Below, piece after piece: positions 11,821 through 21,867 of a stretch of DNA of 64,000 bases. The stretch is taken from assembly GCF_009877435.1 (NCBI RefSeq), contig NZ_WXEX01000010.1, positions 78,930-142,929 of the forward strand, given 5' to 3'. Both the position numbers and the translations under genes were made by a program. Within the stretch, counting starts at the first letter, position 1; every line of letters begins with the position of its first letter. Origin of the DNA: Heliomicrobium gestii. GTDB taxonomy: Bacteria > Bacillota > Desulfitobacteriia > Heliobacteriales > Heliobacteriaceae. The notes beneath the pieces are model-generated. The model worked only from the letters and a program-made list of their open reading frames with translations, searched no databases and had not been told where the DNA came from.

Positions 11821-11901
11821 ACCAAAGGCGAGCGAGAGCGCTAGGAATCACGAAGATGTAACAGAAAACAAAGAACCAATGAAACAGGGAGAAGCTATGC
11901 T

Positions 11902-13230
11902 ATGAAACAGATAGGCACGGAACATCTTGGTCTCATCGCAAGTCTTTGCCAGGCAGGCAGGCTTGCGCCTGAGATGGCCCGCCTCGCCGAATCAGCCGCC
12001 ACTGACGCGGCCCCGATCATCGACCGGCTCGCCGCCCAACGGGAGCGCCATCAACTCCGGCTGTTGTCGGCTTTTCACGACTGCCGCGTTTCTGATTACC
12101 ACTTGGGTGTTACGACTGGCTACGGCTATGGCGACAGCGCCCGCGACACCCTTGACCAACTGTTTGCCGCCGCGCTGTCAGCGCAAAGCGCCCTGGTGCG
12201 CGAGCAATTCGTCTCCGGCACCCATGCCATCGCCACAGCCCTCTTTGGTGTCCTCCGGCCGGGGGACGAACTCCTCGCGGCGACGGGGAGGCCCTACGAC
12301 ACCCTTTGGGAGGTCATCGGTCTCGGTGATGAACCGGCCGAAGGGAGTTTGCGCGAGTTTGGCGTTGGCTATGATCAGGTGGAACTGACCACCGATGGCG
12401 TCATCGATCTGCCGGCGCTTCTTGATCGTTTGCGCCCGGCCACGCGACTGGTGCTCTTCCAACGATCGCGCGGCTACAGCCTGCGTCCGTCGCTGTCATC
12501 GCAGGCGATCGGCGAGGCATGCGAAGCCATCCACAGCCTGCGGCCTGACGTGGTCTGTTTTGTCGACAACTGTTACGGCGAACTGGTCGAAGCGGAGGAA
12601 CCGACCACATTCGGCGCCGATCTGATGGCCGGCTCGTTGATCAAAAACCTCGGCGGCGGTCTGGCGCCTACAGGCGGATACATCGCCGGTCGGGAGGAAT
12701 GGGTTCGCCGGGCGGCGACGCGGCTGACCGCCCCGGGCATCGGCGCTCACGTCGGCAGCAGCCCCGGTGGACGGAGACTCTACTTCCAAGGGTTGTTCCT
12801 GGCGCCTCAGGTAGTTTTCGAAGCGCTGGCAGGCGCCGTTTTCGCCGCCCGTCTCTTCGAACGCCTTGGCTTTGCTGTAACTCCCAGTTACGACGCCGCT
12901 CGCAGCGACATCATCCAGGCCATCACCCTTGGCAGCGCCGAGCGGGTCGTCGCCTTCTGCCAAGGACTCCAAAAGGCCTGCCCCGTTGACGGTCATGTGA
13001 TCCCGCAACCGGCGCCGATGCCCGGTTACGCCGATCCGGTGATCATGGCTGGAGGAACCTTTATCCAAGGAGCCACGAGCGAATTGAGCGTCGACGCTCC
13101 GATGCGCGAGCCCTATGCCGTCTATTTTCAAGGCGGTCTCTCGCAGACCTTCGTCCGCATCGGCGCACTTTCGGCCGCTCAGACCTTGCTGGAACGAGGG
13201 CTATTACCTGGCGACCTCTCATCATCATAA
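11902..13230 (+). CDS. ynbB: YnbB-type PLP-dependent enzyme (methionine gamma-lyase/aluminum-resistance family)
   Basis: Fold-type I PLP protein of 442 residues, the family often labelled aluminum resistance protein or cystathionine beta-lyase-like. Visible family segments are GYGYGDSARDTLDQLFA, the cofactor-region sequence VREQFVSGTHAIATAL, VFVDNCYGELVE-like FVDNCYGELVEAEEP carrying the PLP aspartate, and the lysine segment GSLIKNLGGGLAPTGGYIAG. It directly follows hflX with an 81-base gap. The physiological substrate is not established for this family; the lyase label is a family name rather than a demonstrated activity here. Confidence 0.9.
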   Translation: MKQIGTEHLGLIASLCQAGRLAPEMARLAESAATDAAPIIDRLAAQRERHQLRLLSAFHDCRVSDYHLGVTTGYGYGDSARDTLDQLFAAALSAQSALVREQFVSGTHAIATALFGVLRPGDELLAATGRPYDTLWEVIGLGDEPAEGSLREFGVGYDQVELTTDGVIDLPALLDRLRPATRLVLFQRSRGYSLRPSLSSQAIGEACEAIHSLRPDVVCFVDNCYGELVEAEEPTTFGADLMAGSLIKNLGGGLAPTGGYIAGREEWVRRAATRLTAPGIGAHVGSSPGGRRLYFQGLFLAPQVVFEALAGAVFAARLFERLGFAVTPSYDAARSDIIQAITLGSAERVVAFCQGLQKACPVDGHVIPQPAPMPGYADPVIMAGGTFIQGATSELSVDAPMREPYAVYFQGGLSQTFVRIGALSAAQTLLERGLLPGDLSSS

Positions 13231-13357
13231 ACAGCCGGAGGCGTGAAGGACTCATCAAAGCGAGTCAACATATATGCCGATCCATGCAGGAGCTTGTCAC
13301 ACAATGTGGAAATACTAGTCCTATTGACATTGCAATGACACAGGGGAGAGTCGGACT

Positions 13358-13837
13358 TTGTACGATTATTGGTTGATCGGCGCCATCGTCGTCATGTTTA
13401 TCGGCGTCCTCGGCACCTTTTTGCCGGTGATTCCAGGGGTTTCGCTGATCTTTTTAGCCATGGTCGGCTATGGCTTTTCAGAAGGTTTTCAGAAGATGAC
13501 GCCGCTGTTTCTGGGGTTGAACCTGGTTGTCGTGCTGCTGTCTGGCGGATTGGATTACATCGGAACGGCCTGGGGCGCCCGGCGGTTCGGCGCCTCCTCC
13601 TCGGGGACCTGGGGCGCTGTGGCGGGCGGGCTGTTGGGTCTTGTCACATTTGGACCGATCGGTCTCGTAGCCGGTCCCTTCATCGGGGCTGTTGCCGGTG
13701 AGATCTGGCATGGCCGTTCCATTGACAGCGCGCTGGAAGCAGGGGTTGGCACCGTGCTCGGGTTGGCCGGCGCTTCGGCATTGCGTTTTCTGCTGGCCAT
13801 TGGGATGCTGGTCGCCTTCATCTGGCGGATCTGGTAG
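13358..13837 (+). CDS. DUF456 family membrane protein
   Basis: Small integral membrane protein of 159 residues with four hydrophobic segments rich in Gly and Ala: LIGAIVVMFIGVLGTFLPVIPG, LFLGLNLVVVLLS, GAVAGGLLGLVTFGPIGLVAGPFIG and LRFLLAIGMLVAFIW. The glycine-rich central hairpin (GGLLGLVTFGPIGLVAGPFIGA) is the DUF456 signature. The start is TTG 13358 preceded by AGGGGAGAG at about 8 bases. No function is established for the family; the gene stands between ynbB and ddl in the same orientation. Confidence 0.85.
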   Translation: MYDYWLIGAIVVMFIGVLGTFLPVIPGVSLIFLAMVGYGFSEGFQKMTPLFLGLNLVVVLLSGGLDYIGTAWGARRFGASSSGTWGAVAGGLLGLVTFGPIGLVAGPFIGAVAGEIWHGRSIDSALEAGVGTVLGLAGASALRFLLAIGMLVAFIWRIW

Positions 13838-13930
13838 CGCCGGCGACCCTGTCGCATAAGATATTTCATTGAATGGCACGCAGAAGGGTGGGTCAAACCA
13901 TCCTTTTTGCTTGGAAAGGGGGACCTGGCG

Positions 13931-15028
13931 ATGAAACAAACCGTCGCCGTGATCTGTGGCGGCCGCTCGGGGGAACACGAGGTTTCCCTGGCATCGGCCC
14001 AATCCATCGTCAACGCTTTGGACCGTTCCCGCTTCAACGTGTTGCCCATCGGCATTGACCGTGAAGGCGCCTGGTGGATGGGGCCGGCGGTGATCGACAA
14101 CCTGCGAAAAGGACAAAAGCCCTACGGACAACGGGTCTACTTCCTGCCCGATCCGACCTGCCCCGGCCTGGTTGAGGAAAGCACGAGCGGCCGGCAGTTG
14201 GTTTCTGTCGATATCTTTTTCCCCGTCTTGCATGGTCCCAATGGGGAGGACGGGACCATACAAGGGCTTTTTGAAACAGCAAATGTTCCTTATGTGGGTT
14301 GTGGTGTCCTGGCCTCAGCTTGCGGGATGGATAAGGCGATCATGAAGGCGCTTTTCGCCCAGAGCGACCTGCCCCAGCTGCCCTATTTGGTCGTGCTGCG
14401 CGGCCGTTGGGAAACAGCGCCCGAACAGGTGCTCGACGATGTGGAAAACCGCCTTGGCTATCCCTGCTTCGTCAAACCGGCCAATATGGGATCCAGCGTA
14501 GGCATCACCAAGGCGAACAACCGGGCGGAACTGGTCGGCGCCTTCGATGACGCCGTCCGTTACGACCGCAAACTGGTCGTCGAAAAGGGGATCAATGTCC
14601 GCGAGATCGAAGTCAGCGTGCTCGGGAACGACGAGGTGGCGGCATCGCTGCCAGGCGAGATCGTACCGGCTCACGAGTTTTACGACTATGACGCCAAATA
14701 CGCCAACGCCGCTTCACGGTTGCTCATCCCGGCGCCCTTAGAAGCGACGGTCACGTCGTGCTTTCAAGAGATGGCCATCCGCGCTTTCCGGGCCGTTGAC
14801 GGCTCAGGCCTTTCCCGCGTTGATTTTCTTGTCGACAAGGACAACGGCGAGATTTACATCAACGAAATCAACACCCTGCCCGGTTTTACATCGATCAGCA
14901 TGTACCCCAAACTGTGGGCAGCCACCGGCATCGCCTATGAACAACTGCTCACCCGGCTTGTCGACCTGGCCTTGGCGCGGCACCGGGAAAAACAGCGCAA
15001 CGCCACAGAACGGCTCCCACGCGAATAA
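13931..15028 (+). CDS. ddl: D-alanine--D-alanine ligase
   Basis: ATP-grasp ligase making the D-Ala-D-Ala dipeptide for peptidoglycan. Motifs in order: VAVICGGRSGEHEVSLASAQSI at the N-terminus, FPVLHGPNGEDGTIQG, VPYVGCGVLASACGMDK, PCFVKPANMGSSVGITK, and the metal site INEINTLPGFTSISMYPKLW. Length (365 residues from ATG 13931, with AAAGGGGGACC upstream) is typical. It is convergent with lexA across a shared hairpin. The segment YDYDAKYAN fits the D-Ala-specific rather than D-lactate-specific loop, so vancomycin-type specificity is not suggested. Confidence 0.97.
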   Translation: MKQTVAVICGGRSGEHEVSLASAQSIVNALDRSRFNVLPIGIDREGAWWMGPAVIDNLRKGQKPYGQRVYFLPDPTCPGLVEESTSGRQLVSVDIFFPVLHGPNGEDGTIQGLFETANVPYVGCGVLASACGMDKAIMKALFAQSDLPQLPYLVVLRGRWETAPEQVLDDVENRLGYPCFVKPANMGSSVGITKANNRAELVGAFDDAVRYDRKLVVEKGINVREIEVSVLGNDEVAASLPGEIVPAHEFYDYDAKYANAASRLLIPAPLEATVTSCFQEMAIRAFRAVDGSGLSRVDFLVDKDNGEIYINEINTLPGFTSISMYPKLWAATGIAYEQLLTRLVDLALARHREKQRNATERLPRE

Positions 15029-15042
15029 GGTACAGACAAAAA

Positions 15043-15083
15043 AAGACGCCCTCCCTTTTCGTGGAGCGGCGCCTTTGCTTTTT
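15043..15083. terminator. hairpin between convergent ddl and lexA
   Basis: Imperfect stem AGACGCCCTCC/GGAGCGGCGCCT with an A-run before and a T-rich stretch after, so it could end transcription from both sides. Confidence 0.6.
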
Positions 15084-15097
15084 AAACGCAAATAAAG

Positions 15098-15709
15098 CTA
15101 GAATTTTCGCAACAGGGCGATGACCTTGCCAAGGATGTGAACCTCTTTGATCAGGATAGGCTCCATATAATCGTTTTCCGGCTGGAGTCGATAGTAATCC
15201 TTTTCCTTAAAAAACCGTTTGACTGTCGCCTCATCGCCAAGCAAGGCGACGACAATATCACCGTTGTCGGCCGTCTGCTGGATGCGGACGATGACAAGGT
15301 CGCCGTCATGGATGCCGGCATTGATCATGCTCTCGCCGCGGACAGTCAGGATAAAGACCTGATCAGAACGGATAAAGTCGAGGGGAAGGGGGAAGGTATT
15401 TTCGATATTCTCGGTGGCGAGGATGGGGCGACCGGCGCTAATCCGCCCGAGAATCGGGATATCGATGAGCGGTCGTTTCGCCCCGTCTTCTTCATCGGGC
15501 GCCAGCACTTCGAGAGCCCGTGGCTTGGCAGGATCGCGGCGGATAAAGCCCGCTTTTTCCAAGCGGTTGAGGTGACCATGAACAGTGGAACTGGAGGTCA
15601 GGCCGACGGCGTCGCCAATCTCCCGGACAGAGGGCGGGTAGCCACGGCGGCGGATCTCCGTGCGGATATAATTCAGAATCAGTTTTTGCCGTTCGCTCAA
15701 CTCGAACAT
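15098..15709 (-). CDS. lexA: LexA SOS repressor
   Basis: Repressor of the SOS regulon that self-cleaves when stimulated by RecA filaments. The N-terminal winged helix contains the recognition region [21 protein letters not shown]. The cleavage site Ala-Gly is in GRISAGRPI, the catalytic Ser is in [10 protein letters not shown] and the general-base Lys is in ATVKRFF. The start is ATG 15709 behind GGGAGGG, giving 203 residues; the frame stays open upstream but without support. A TATAAT -10 lies at 15752-15747 on the minus strand. The likely target in this window is the yolD/Y-polymerase operon at 53.9 kb. Confidence 0.97.
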   Translation of the reverse strand: MFELSERQKLILNYIRTEIRRRGYPPSVREIGDAVGLTSSSTVHGHLNRLEKAGFIRRDPAKPRALEVLAPDEEDGAKRPLIDIPILGRISAGRPILATENIENTFPLPLDFIRSDQVFILTVRGESMINAGIHDGDLVIVRIQQTADNGDIVVALLGDEATVKRFFKEKDYYRLQPENDYMEPILIKEVHILGKVIALLRKF

Positions 15710-15816
15710 CAAGGGCCCTCCCGGATATGTCCGTTTTCCGCCAATCATTATAACATAATTTGCACTTTCATTCATCAATTCGCGACAAATGGGGTATGAA
15801 TTCATCGGAGTTGCGC

Positions 15817-17610
15817 ATGATAGCAAAAGACACCCTATTCTCTGCAGTGGGAGGTGAATTCCGGCGGAACGTACCCTTTTCCGCTGGAAAATACGATTTG
15901 AGGCTTGACGATGAAGCGGCGAAAAAACCTCGAGTAGCATACTTTTGCATGGAATATGGTCTAGATCCCCAGTTACCCATCTACGCCGGCGGACTCGGCG
16001 TGTTGGCTGGCGATTATTTGAAAGCAGCCTATGATCTCAGCCTACCCATGGTGGGCATCGGCATCCTCTGGAATCAAGATTATACGCAGCAGTACATCGG
16101 AGAAGACGGACGCCCCTATGATAAGTATCCCAATTTCACCTTCGATTCTGTTAAAGATACGGGCGTAACGGTCAAGGTGCGGGTGCGGGGCGCCGATGTG
16201 GTCTGCAAAGTCCATAAGGTCGAGCAATACGGTAATGTGCCCCTCTACCTGCTGGATACCAATTTCCCTGGCAGCGAACATGGATGGATGACAAACCGTC
16301 TTTACGGCGGAGGCGCCCAGGATCGGATCGCCGCCGAGATCATCCTCGGGATCGGCGGCATCCGGGCCTTGCGCGCCCTGGATATTGATGTCGATATCTA
16401 TCACATGAACGAGGGGCACGCCGTGTTTTGCGGCCTTGAACTGATTCGGGAAAAGATGAGGCAGGGGATGTCCTATAAGGACGCCCGGAGCGAGACACGC
16501 AAGCAGATCGTTTTTACCACCCATACGCCCGTCGAAGCGGGAAACGAAGTCCATGGCCATGATCTGCTCCAGCACATGGAGGTTTACAACGGCTTGACCT
16601 ATGAGCAAGCCCGCGAGATCGGCGGCGATCCCTTCAACATGACAGCGGCCTCGCTGCGATTGTCCCATATCGCCAACGGGGTGTCCAAGCTGCACGGGCA
16701 GACGGCCTGCCGCATGTGGAAAGAAATCCGTGAATCTGCCTGCATCATCTCCATCACCAACGGGGTGCACCTGCAGACCTGGCAGGATGAGGGAATCCGG
16801 GACGCCTTCGAGCGTAAAGGCGATCTCTGGGCGGCCCACCAGGCGAACAAGGGCAGGTTGGTCGACTACATCGAAAAACACTGCCACACCCGGTTGAATC
16901 CGGACGCGCTGATTGTCGGCTTTGCCCGTCGCGCCGCGCCGTATAAACGGAGCGATCTGATCTTCCGATCTTCCGAAGTAATTGAACCGCTGTTGCGTGA
17001 GGGCAAGATCCAGCTTGTCTTTTCCGGCAAGGCCCATCCGCAGGATGGGATCGGCAAGGACATCATCCAGCAGTTGGTGCGCATGTCCAAGAAATACGGC
17101 AAAAGTGTCGTGTTTATCGAGAACTACAACATGGAGGTCGCTCGCCACATGGTGCGCGGCTGCGATGTCTGGCTGAACAACCCGCGCCGTCCCCTGGAAG
17201 CGAGTGGGACCTCGGGGATGAAGGCCGCCATGAATGGGGTCCTCAACCTCAGCGTCGTCGACGGATGGGTCGGCGAAGGGCTGCAGCACCGGGTGAGCGG
17301 ATGGCTGCTAAATCCCATCCTGGAAGCCAACCTGAACGAATGGGAGCAAGACGAAAAAGACCTGCGGGAACTGTACCGTGTGCTTCTTCAAGAAGTCATC
17401 CCGACCTACTACCAGGATCGAGAACGGTGGGTGCAGATGATGCGCGCCAGCATTGACATGTCTCGTTGGCAGTTCTCGTCACACCGGATGATCCGCGAAT
17501 ACTACGATGTGATGTATGAGGTCACCCGTTCCGCCCAGGAGCTCGATATCCCCTCCATGCCGCTCGGTGTGTATCGTGAGCAGGAACATCGCGGGTATCC
17601 GTCGCCGTAG
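15817..17610 (+). CDS. glgP: alpha-glucan phosphorylase (GT35)
   Basis: PLP-dependent phosphorolysis of glycogen or maltodextrin to glucose-1-phosphate. This is the short bacterial/archaeal form (about 597 residues), recognisable from [52 protein letters not shown] and [10 protein letters not shown]. The PLP-lysine segment is [15 protein letters not shown] near residue 470. ATG 15817 has GGAG six bases upstream; ATG 15796 is the alternative. It stands alone and is divergent from lexA, with no other glycogen gene in the window. A strong hairpin follows the stop. Confidence 0.95.
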   Translation: MIAKDTLFSAVGGEFRRNVPFSAGKYDLRLDDEAAKKPRVAYFCMEYGLDPQLPIYAGGLGVLAGDYLKAAYDLSLPMVGIGILWNQDYTQQYIGEDGRPYDKYPNFTFDSVKDTGVTVKVRVRGADVVCKVHKVEQYGNVPLYLLDTNFPGSEHGWMTNRLYGGGAQDRIAAEIILGIGGIRALRALDIDVDIYHMNEGHAVFCGLELIREKMRQGMSYKDARSETRKQIVFTTHTPVEAGNEVHGHDLLQHMEVYNGLTYEQAREIGGDPFNMTAASLRLSHIANGVSKLHGQTACRMWKEIRESACIISITNGVHLQTWQDEGIRDAFERKGDLWAAHQANKGRLVDYIEKHCHTRLNPDALIVGFARRAAPYKRSDLIFRSSEVIEPLLREGKIQLVFSGKAHPQDGIGKDIIQQLVRMSKKYGKSVVFIENYNMEVARHMVRGCDVWLNNPRRPLEASGTSGMKAAMNGVLNLSVVDGWVGEGLQHRVSGWLLNPILEANLNEWEQDEKDLRELYRVLLQEVIPTYYQDRERWVQMMRASIDMSRWQFSSHRMIREYYDVMYEVTRSAQELDIPSMPLGVYREQEHRGYPSP

Positions 17611-17640
17611 CAGCCAAAACCAAACCGTAATAGTGAAAAA

Positions 17641-17684
17641 AGCCAAAAGAGAAACGGCGACATCACCGTTTCTCTTTTGGCTTA
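17641..17684. terminator. bidirectional intrinsic terminator
   Basis: Perfect 17-bp inverted repeat AGCCAAAAGAGAAACGG/CCGTTTCTCTTTTGGCT with an eight-base loop, between convergent glgP and the minus-strand SLH protein. Confidence 0.85.
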
Positions 17685-17724
17685 GATGGCTTTATTCGCC
17701 CCACAGGGAAGGCTTGTATTCCCC

Positions 17725-19947
17725 TTATTTCACCTTAAGCGCGCGAACCAGGGCAGTCGCCGCTTCCAATCGTGTGACCGGTTGATCGATCGCGAGGGCG
17801 TTTTCTCCGCCAGGCAGCAACCCCAAGCCCCAGGCGAGCGCCACATAGCCCTTTGACTGGTCGGGAAGGGAGGCCGCGTCTTCTTGAGGAAGCTGGTAAA
17901 TCGATTGCAACCGCGCCGCCGGTTCCAGCTTCAACATCCTCACCATCCACTTGGCCAACAATTCGCGATTTACCGTGTCGCCAGGTTGTATGGTTTCAGT
18001 CAACCAACCGAGAGAGCGAGCCCGATCGATGATCTCCCCATCGGTAGGCTTATCTTCACGATAGAAATCGGAACGGGTAAGGACCATCGAGCGCAGGAGC
18101 GAGACCGCCGATACGGGTTCACCGGGATGCAGGGCATCGCCGAACTCCCGAAAGGCTTTCAACTGGCCCAACTGATGAATCTCTTTGGCAAGGGGGTTGT
18201 CGTCGATATCGGTGAAATGGAAGCCCTTTTGGGGAAGTTCTGCGGGCTTGCCGTCAAATTGAAGCGGTTGACCTGAGCGGGCGTCGATCATTTCATAGAA
18301 GAAGCCGTTCTGTTCCTCTTTGGCGAGATAGACGAGCTTAATGGGCGTTTTTTTTCCAGTAACTGTATCGCCATATACATAGGTGAGTGTAAGGGGGCGG
18401 GATTTTAGGAAGGCATCGACGGCGGCGCTAGGACCAAGCGCGCCGTCCGGTGAAGCAAAGGAGGTCGAGTCGTTCCAACGAACTTGATAACTTGTGACTT
18501 TTTTGGTTTTTGAATCGACGGATACTTCGATAAAGTTTTCCGGGTAGGGAACATCGCCAACATACCGGCGATAGGTAAAGGAGTGCTGGGGAACATGCTT
18601 GCTACTGGCAACATCCGGAAGAATCTGCTCGCTGCTGTTGATGCGGATTTTGGAAAACCGGTCAGGCTGAATCTTTTGCAAAAAAGCCTCAGCGATTTTC
18701 TGAGCCTCTTCACGCGGTAAATCGCCAGCATCATTGCTTGTTTCGTTTGACTTATACGAATAGAATTCGATCAAATCTCCCGTTTGAGCATTCACCCGGG
18801 CAGTGGTAAAGGGGATGAGCCGTCTTTGTTTGTCGTCCTTATTTGCCGGTTGCCAGTCAAAGGACCAGGCAAACTCGTCGTCTTCAAATCTGCTCAGCCT
18901 GGCATTCAGCAACGTTGCGCCTTGGGGAATGTCAAACCACTTCGTTACGGCTTGGAGGGCCTTTTCTTTTGGGAGCAGTTTGCCCGTCAACTCGATCTCC
19001 TTGTTTTCTTGGGGGGTTAGGTTGGCGGCTTCTTTTTTGCTCATCACAAGATCGCCACCGCTGCCCATCCCGCCTCGAAAGCCAACCATCTCAGGTTTCA
19101 CAGGTTGACCGGTAAAGGCATCGATCCGTCCGTTGGAGGGATGATTGAGCCGGTACACCAACTGGGGCTCTTTCGCTTTTTTTCCGTCAGGGGTGCGTGG
19201 TGTGAAGTATTGTAACTCCAGCATGCCCTCTTTTTCATAGATTTGTCGAGCCTGGTCAAGTGAGATGACACCCTGGGAACTTGGCACATCCCGATTGGCC
19301 CAATTGACGAAATAATTAAGTAGATCACCGGTATTGGCGTCCATTTCGACAGAGATCGTGTTGGCCGGGAAGGGGATCCCCTTCTGGGTTCGTTGCCAGA
19401 CAAAATGATAGCGTTTTTCCATTTCGGTCCGCATCATCGAACCGCTTAAACCATCGATTTGCAGTTCCAGATCATCACATTTTGTTGGATTTAACTGCTT
19501 CACCAGTCGCCAGGCTTTATCGCGGGCATTGTCCAAAGAAAGGGAGGGGAAGGGGTTCGCCCGTTCCGGCTCGACCCGTTCCTGCCATATATTCATCGAT
19601 AAAATCTCGCCCCTGTTGGCATCCACCGAAACCTCGAAATATCCCGATTTCTTTTCTGGTCTCCACGATAAGCTCCAAGCCGTTTGGTCGCCATCACCAT
19701 TTAAACTGGATTGGAAATTCGTAAAGCCATCCGGCACAGGGAATGCTTCTTTTGCCTTGATCAATGCTTGTTCCAATGACACCTGTACGTTGTGGGGAGA
19801 CGTGGAATCTCCCTGGGCGACAGGCGTCGCAACCACCTTGGCGGTTTCTGTCGCCGCTGCAGCACCGGCCGGTGTGACGGCGGTGGCGAGAAGGCAGACA
19901 CTGAGGCAACTGGCCAGGCAATTGCGCATCCTTACTTTTTGATTCAT
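17725..19947 (-). CDS. secreted YcdB/YcdC-domain protein with SLH-like C-terminus
   Basis: Exported protein of 740 residues. The signal peptide (MNQKVRMRNCLASCLSVCLLATAVTPAGAA-type, cleavage near residue 30) is clear. The body consists of several PepSY/YcdB-like repeats, marked by the recurring pattern MDANTGDLLNYF, VNAQTGDLIEFYS, VDSKTKKVTSYQVRW. The last 150 residues contain weak S-layer-homology-type repeats (SKGYVALAWGLGLLPG, PVTRLEAATALVRAL), suggesting wall attachment. ATG 19947 sits eight bases after AAAGGAG. The specific role is unknown; PepSY-like modules are often linked to protease inhibition, which is only an inference here. Confidence 0.85.
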   Translation of the reverse strand: MNQKVRMRNCLASCLSVCLLATAVTPAGAAAATETAKVVATPVAQGDSTSPHNVQVSLEQALIKAKEAFPVPDGFTNFQSSLNGDGDQTAWSLSWRPEKKSGYFEVSVDANRGEILSMNIWQERVEPERANPFPSLSLDNARDKAWRLVKQLNPTKCDDLELQIDGLSGSMMRTEMEKRYHFVWQRTQKGIPFPANTISVEMDANTGDLLNYFVNWANRDVPSSQGVISLDQARQIYEKEGMLELQYFTPRTPDGKKAKEPQLVYRLNHPSNGRIDAFTGQPVKPEMVGFRGGMGSGGDLVMSKKEAANLTPQENKEIELTGKLLPKEKALQAVTKWFDIPQGATLLNARLSRFEDDEFAWSFDWQPANKDDKQRRLIPFTTARVNAQTGDLIEFYSYKSNETSNDAGDLPREEAQKIAEAFLQKIQPDRFSKIRINSSEQILPDVASSKHVPQHSFTYRRYVGDVPYPENFIEVSVDSKTKKVTSYQVRWNDSTSFASPDGALGPSAAVDAFLKSRPLTLTYVYGDTVTGKKTPIKLVYLAKEEQNGFFYEMIDARSGQPLQFDGKPAELPQKGFHFTDIDDNPLAKEIHQLGQLKAFREFGDALHPGEPVSAVSLLRSMVLTRSDFYREDKPTDGEIIDRARSLGWLTETIQPGDTVNRELLAKWMVRMLKLEPAARLQSIYQLPQEDAASLPDQSKGYVALAWGLGLLPGGENALAIDQPVTRLEAATALVRALKVK

Positions 19948-20101
19948 CTCACACACTCCTTTAATCCAGTAACCGCTATCTTTGGTTATCTAGGATCATC
20001 TTCACCGATATGACGATGAATGAGACAGAAAGGTTTCACTTGTTTTAGAAGTTTTTCGTGAATGCCCGAATAGACAGATCGCGCCTAACTTGTCGAGATT
20101 G

Positions 20102-20368
20102 CTAGTTGACATAATGTTTAAGTGGTGTAGGGATCGCACTGGCAACGTTCACTGAGGCGAAATACCTGTCAAGCAAGGTATGTAGATCCAAAACAGGTCG
20201 AGTCAAGTTAGATTTTTGGCACACCGAACGGATCAAGGAATAGAGTTGGGGGGTTTTTGTTTTCAATCCCCAAAAAGCGAGCAACCAGCGGTTCTGCACA
20301 TCCGTTGTAACAAAAGGAACATCGATCACGAAATTCTGTTTCGGCATGCGCCTCAAGAAGCCGCGCAA
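20102..20368 (-). CDS. short unrecognised ORF, possibly a gene remnant
   Basis: An 88-codon frame with no convincing Shine-Dalgarno and no family I recognise. It contains segments like NFVIDVPFVTTDVQNRWLLAFWG that look protein-like rather than random, but the upstream continuation is interrupted by stops. It lies in an A+T-richer stretch between the SLH protein and a membrane-anchored protein. It may be a decayed fragment of a longer gene, perhaps a transposase, but nothing in it proves this. Confidence 0.25.
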   Translation of the reverse strand: MRGFLRRMPKQNFVIDVPFVTTDVQNRWLLAFWGLKTKTPQLYSLIRSVCQKSNLTRPVLDLHTLLDRYFASVNVASAIPTPLKHYVN

Positions 20369-20531
20369 CCGGACAACTTGCTTGAACGGGATAAATCAAC
20401 CTCTTTCAAATCTCCGTTCGTTGTTTCGCATAATCGATATTATGTAAACTAATAAGATCAAAAGAAAAGGAGCGGTCTATCTTCCGCCCACAAATGTGTT
20501 GACTCCATTCTTCCATTGGGCGCCACAACAT

Positions 20532-21416
20532 TTATCGTTCGCTTTCAAGTACAGGCTCGTTTCCCACAATTCGATAAACTTTCTCTTTTACGATGGTATG
20601 ATCGGTTGTTTGCATTTTCCGAAACGCGATCTGATCATCACCGTCGGTTCGTTTGCTTTGAGATGTTTCATAGATGTATCGCGCACCGTCTTCCAACACC
20701 TCTCTTGTGCCGATCCAATAAGGACATTTATTCAAAAAGGTATCGTTCTTGCAATAGTCTGTAAAGAGCTTGTTTGAGGCGTTGACATTTATCGTGGGGA
20801 ATTGTTTTTCCACATGACGGATTTGTACTGGATCCTTTCTACCGATCGTTTTCAGATAGGCCCCTGCCTGGTTCTCTTGCTGGCGGACCAGGTCGGAAGT
20901 ATCTATTTTGCCAGCAAACAAATCTCGAGATAGGTTTTTTGGGAACATCTGATGAATGGAATCCCTATACCCCTCGCCATCCATCGGTTCCTTATATTGC
21001 AAAAGAGAATAGTTATCCTGACCATCTTTTACCAAGGTGATCACCGTTGGAATATTGCCTGAGCCGCTGATTTTCGTAAAAACCCCATTTTCAAAGCCAA
21101 AAAAACCGACACTGGCAACGCTATAGACAGTGATGGTTTGATTCTGTTCCGCCATGGCGAGGACAATATGGCCTTCTGCAAGGAATTCTCCAGGATAATA
21201 GCTTTTACCCTGCTCTTTGATGGCCTCATGAATCGCTTTATCCAGTTCGGCCTGACCCACGGCTTGCCGTTCATTTTGCTTCCCCATCGACAATTTAGGC
21301 ACGGTTAACTCCGGAGAGCATCTGGAGAAATACACTCCGCTGGTGAAAAGGAAAAACAAGGCGACAAAGGTGAAGGCAAGCGCTCTCTTATCAAGGAGAA
21401 CGTATCTTTCTTTCAC
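20532..21416 (-). CDS. membrane-anchored protein resembling the C-terminal extension of clostridial BlaR1/M56 proteins
   Basis: Protein of 294 residues with one N-terminal hydrophobic helix (LAFTFVALFFLFTSGVYF) and an exported domain. The exported part (AIHEAIKEQGKSYYPGEFLAEGHIVLAMAE, FGFENGVFTKISGSGNIPTVITL, CPYWIGTREVLEDGARYIYETS) resembles, from memory, the C-terminal extension attached to M56 (BlaR1-like) sensor peptidases in clostridia. No M56 peptidase domain with HEXXH is present, so it would be a stand-alone version. Base composition is lower in G+C than the neighbours. Function unknown. Confidence 0.65.
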   Translation of the reverse strand: MKERYVLLDKRALAFTFVALFFLFTSGVYFSRCSPELTVPKLSMGKQNERQAVGQAELDKAIHEAIKEQGKSYYPGEFLAEGHIVLAMAEQNQTITVYSVASVGFFGFENGVFTKISGSGNIPTVITLVKDGQDNYSLLQYKEPMDGEGYRDSIHQMFPKNLSRDLFAGKIDTSDLVRQQENQAGAYLKTIGRKDPVQIRHVEKQFPTINVNASNKLFTDYCKNDTFLNKCPYWIGTREVLEDGARYIYETSQSKRTDGDDQIAFRKMQTTDHTIVKEKVYRIVGNEPVLESER

Positions 21417-21455
21417 AACGAGAACCCCCTTTAAGAGCTTCTGCCACTCACCTGA

Positions 21456-21734
21456 CTATTTTTTTGCTTTCTCACACCATCGATTTTGATTTATCACTGT
21501 AATACTTTGCGCCAGTACAGATAAAATATCGGTCCGTATTTGGGGGTCCCGTAAATCTATCCTGGTCAAGGCTCTACCTTTTTCATGGACAACATATTTC
21601 GGCGGCAGTCGATTTAGCGCATGGGCTGTAATATCAATCCTACAACTGGGGCAATCTCTGCAAACATTGGGGTTTGTCTCAAATACTTCATTTAGTAATT
21701 CCTCGACAATTTCTTCCATTACATTGCGGTACAT
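21456..21734 (-). CDS. ComFB-family late competence protein
   Basis: Small protein of 92 residues matching the ComFB family: MEEIVEELLNEVFE at the N-terminus, a CRDCPSCRIDITAHALNRLPPKYVV core and a short helical tail. ComFB proteins contain a Cys cluster that can bind zinc, here C-x2-C-x2-C; cyanobacterial members bind cyclic di-nucleotides, so a second-messenger role is possible. No other competence gene is adjacent. The next upstream gene is a ferredoxin-type protein about 130 bases away. Confidence 0.8.
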   Translation of the reverse strand: MYRNVMEEIVEELLNEVFETNPNVCRDCPSCRIDITAHALNRLPPKYVVHEKGRALTRIDLRDPQIRTDILSVLAQSITVINQNRWCEKAKK

Positions 21735-21867
21735 AACTCTTCACCCCAAAAAATTATAGCATGTGGGACATATAATGAAAGTAATTGCATTCATCAATTT
21801 TCGACAAAATGCGACGTAAGCCCTCCAATTTTAGCTGGACAAGAGTAAGCCACATTTTACGCCTCCA

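Noticed and set aside
16042..17289. A 415-codon minus-strand frame antisense to the glucan phosphorylase
   Set aside because: Low-quality protein, no Shine-Dalgarno, and the phosphorylase on the plus strand is unambiguous.
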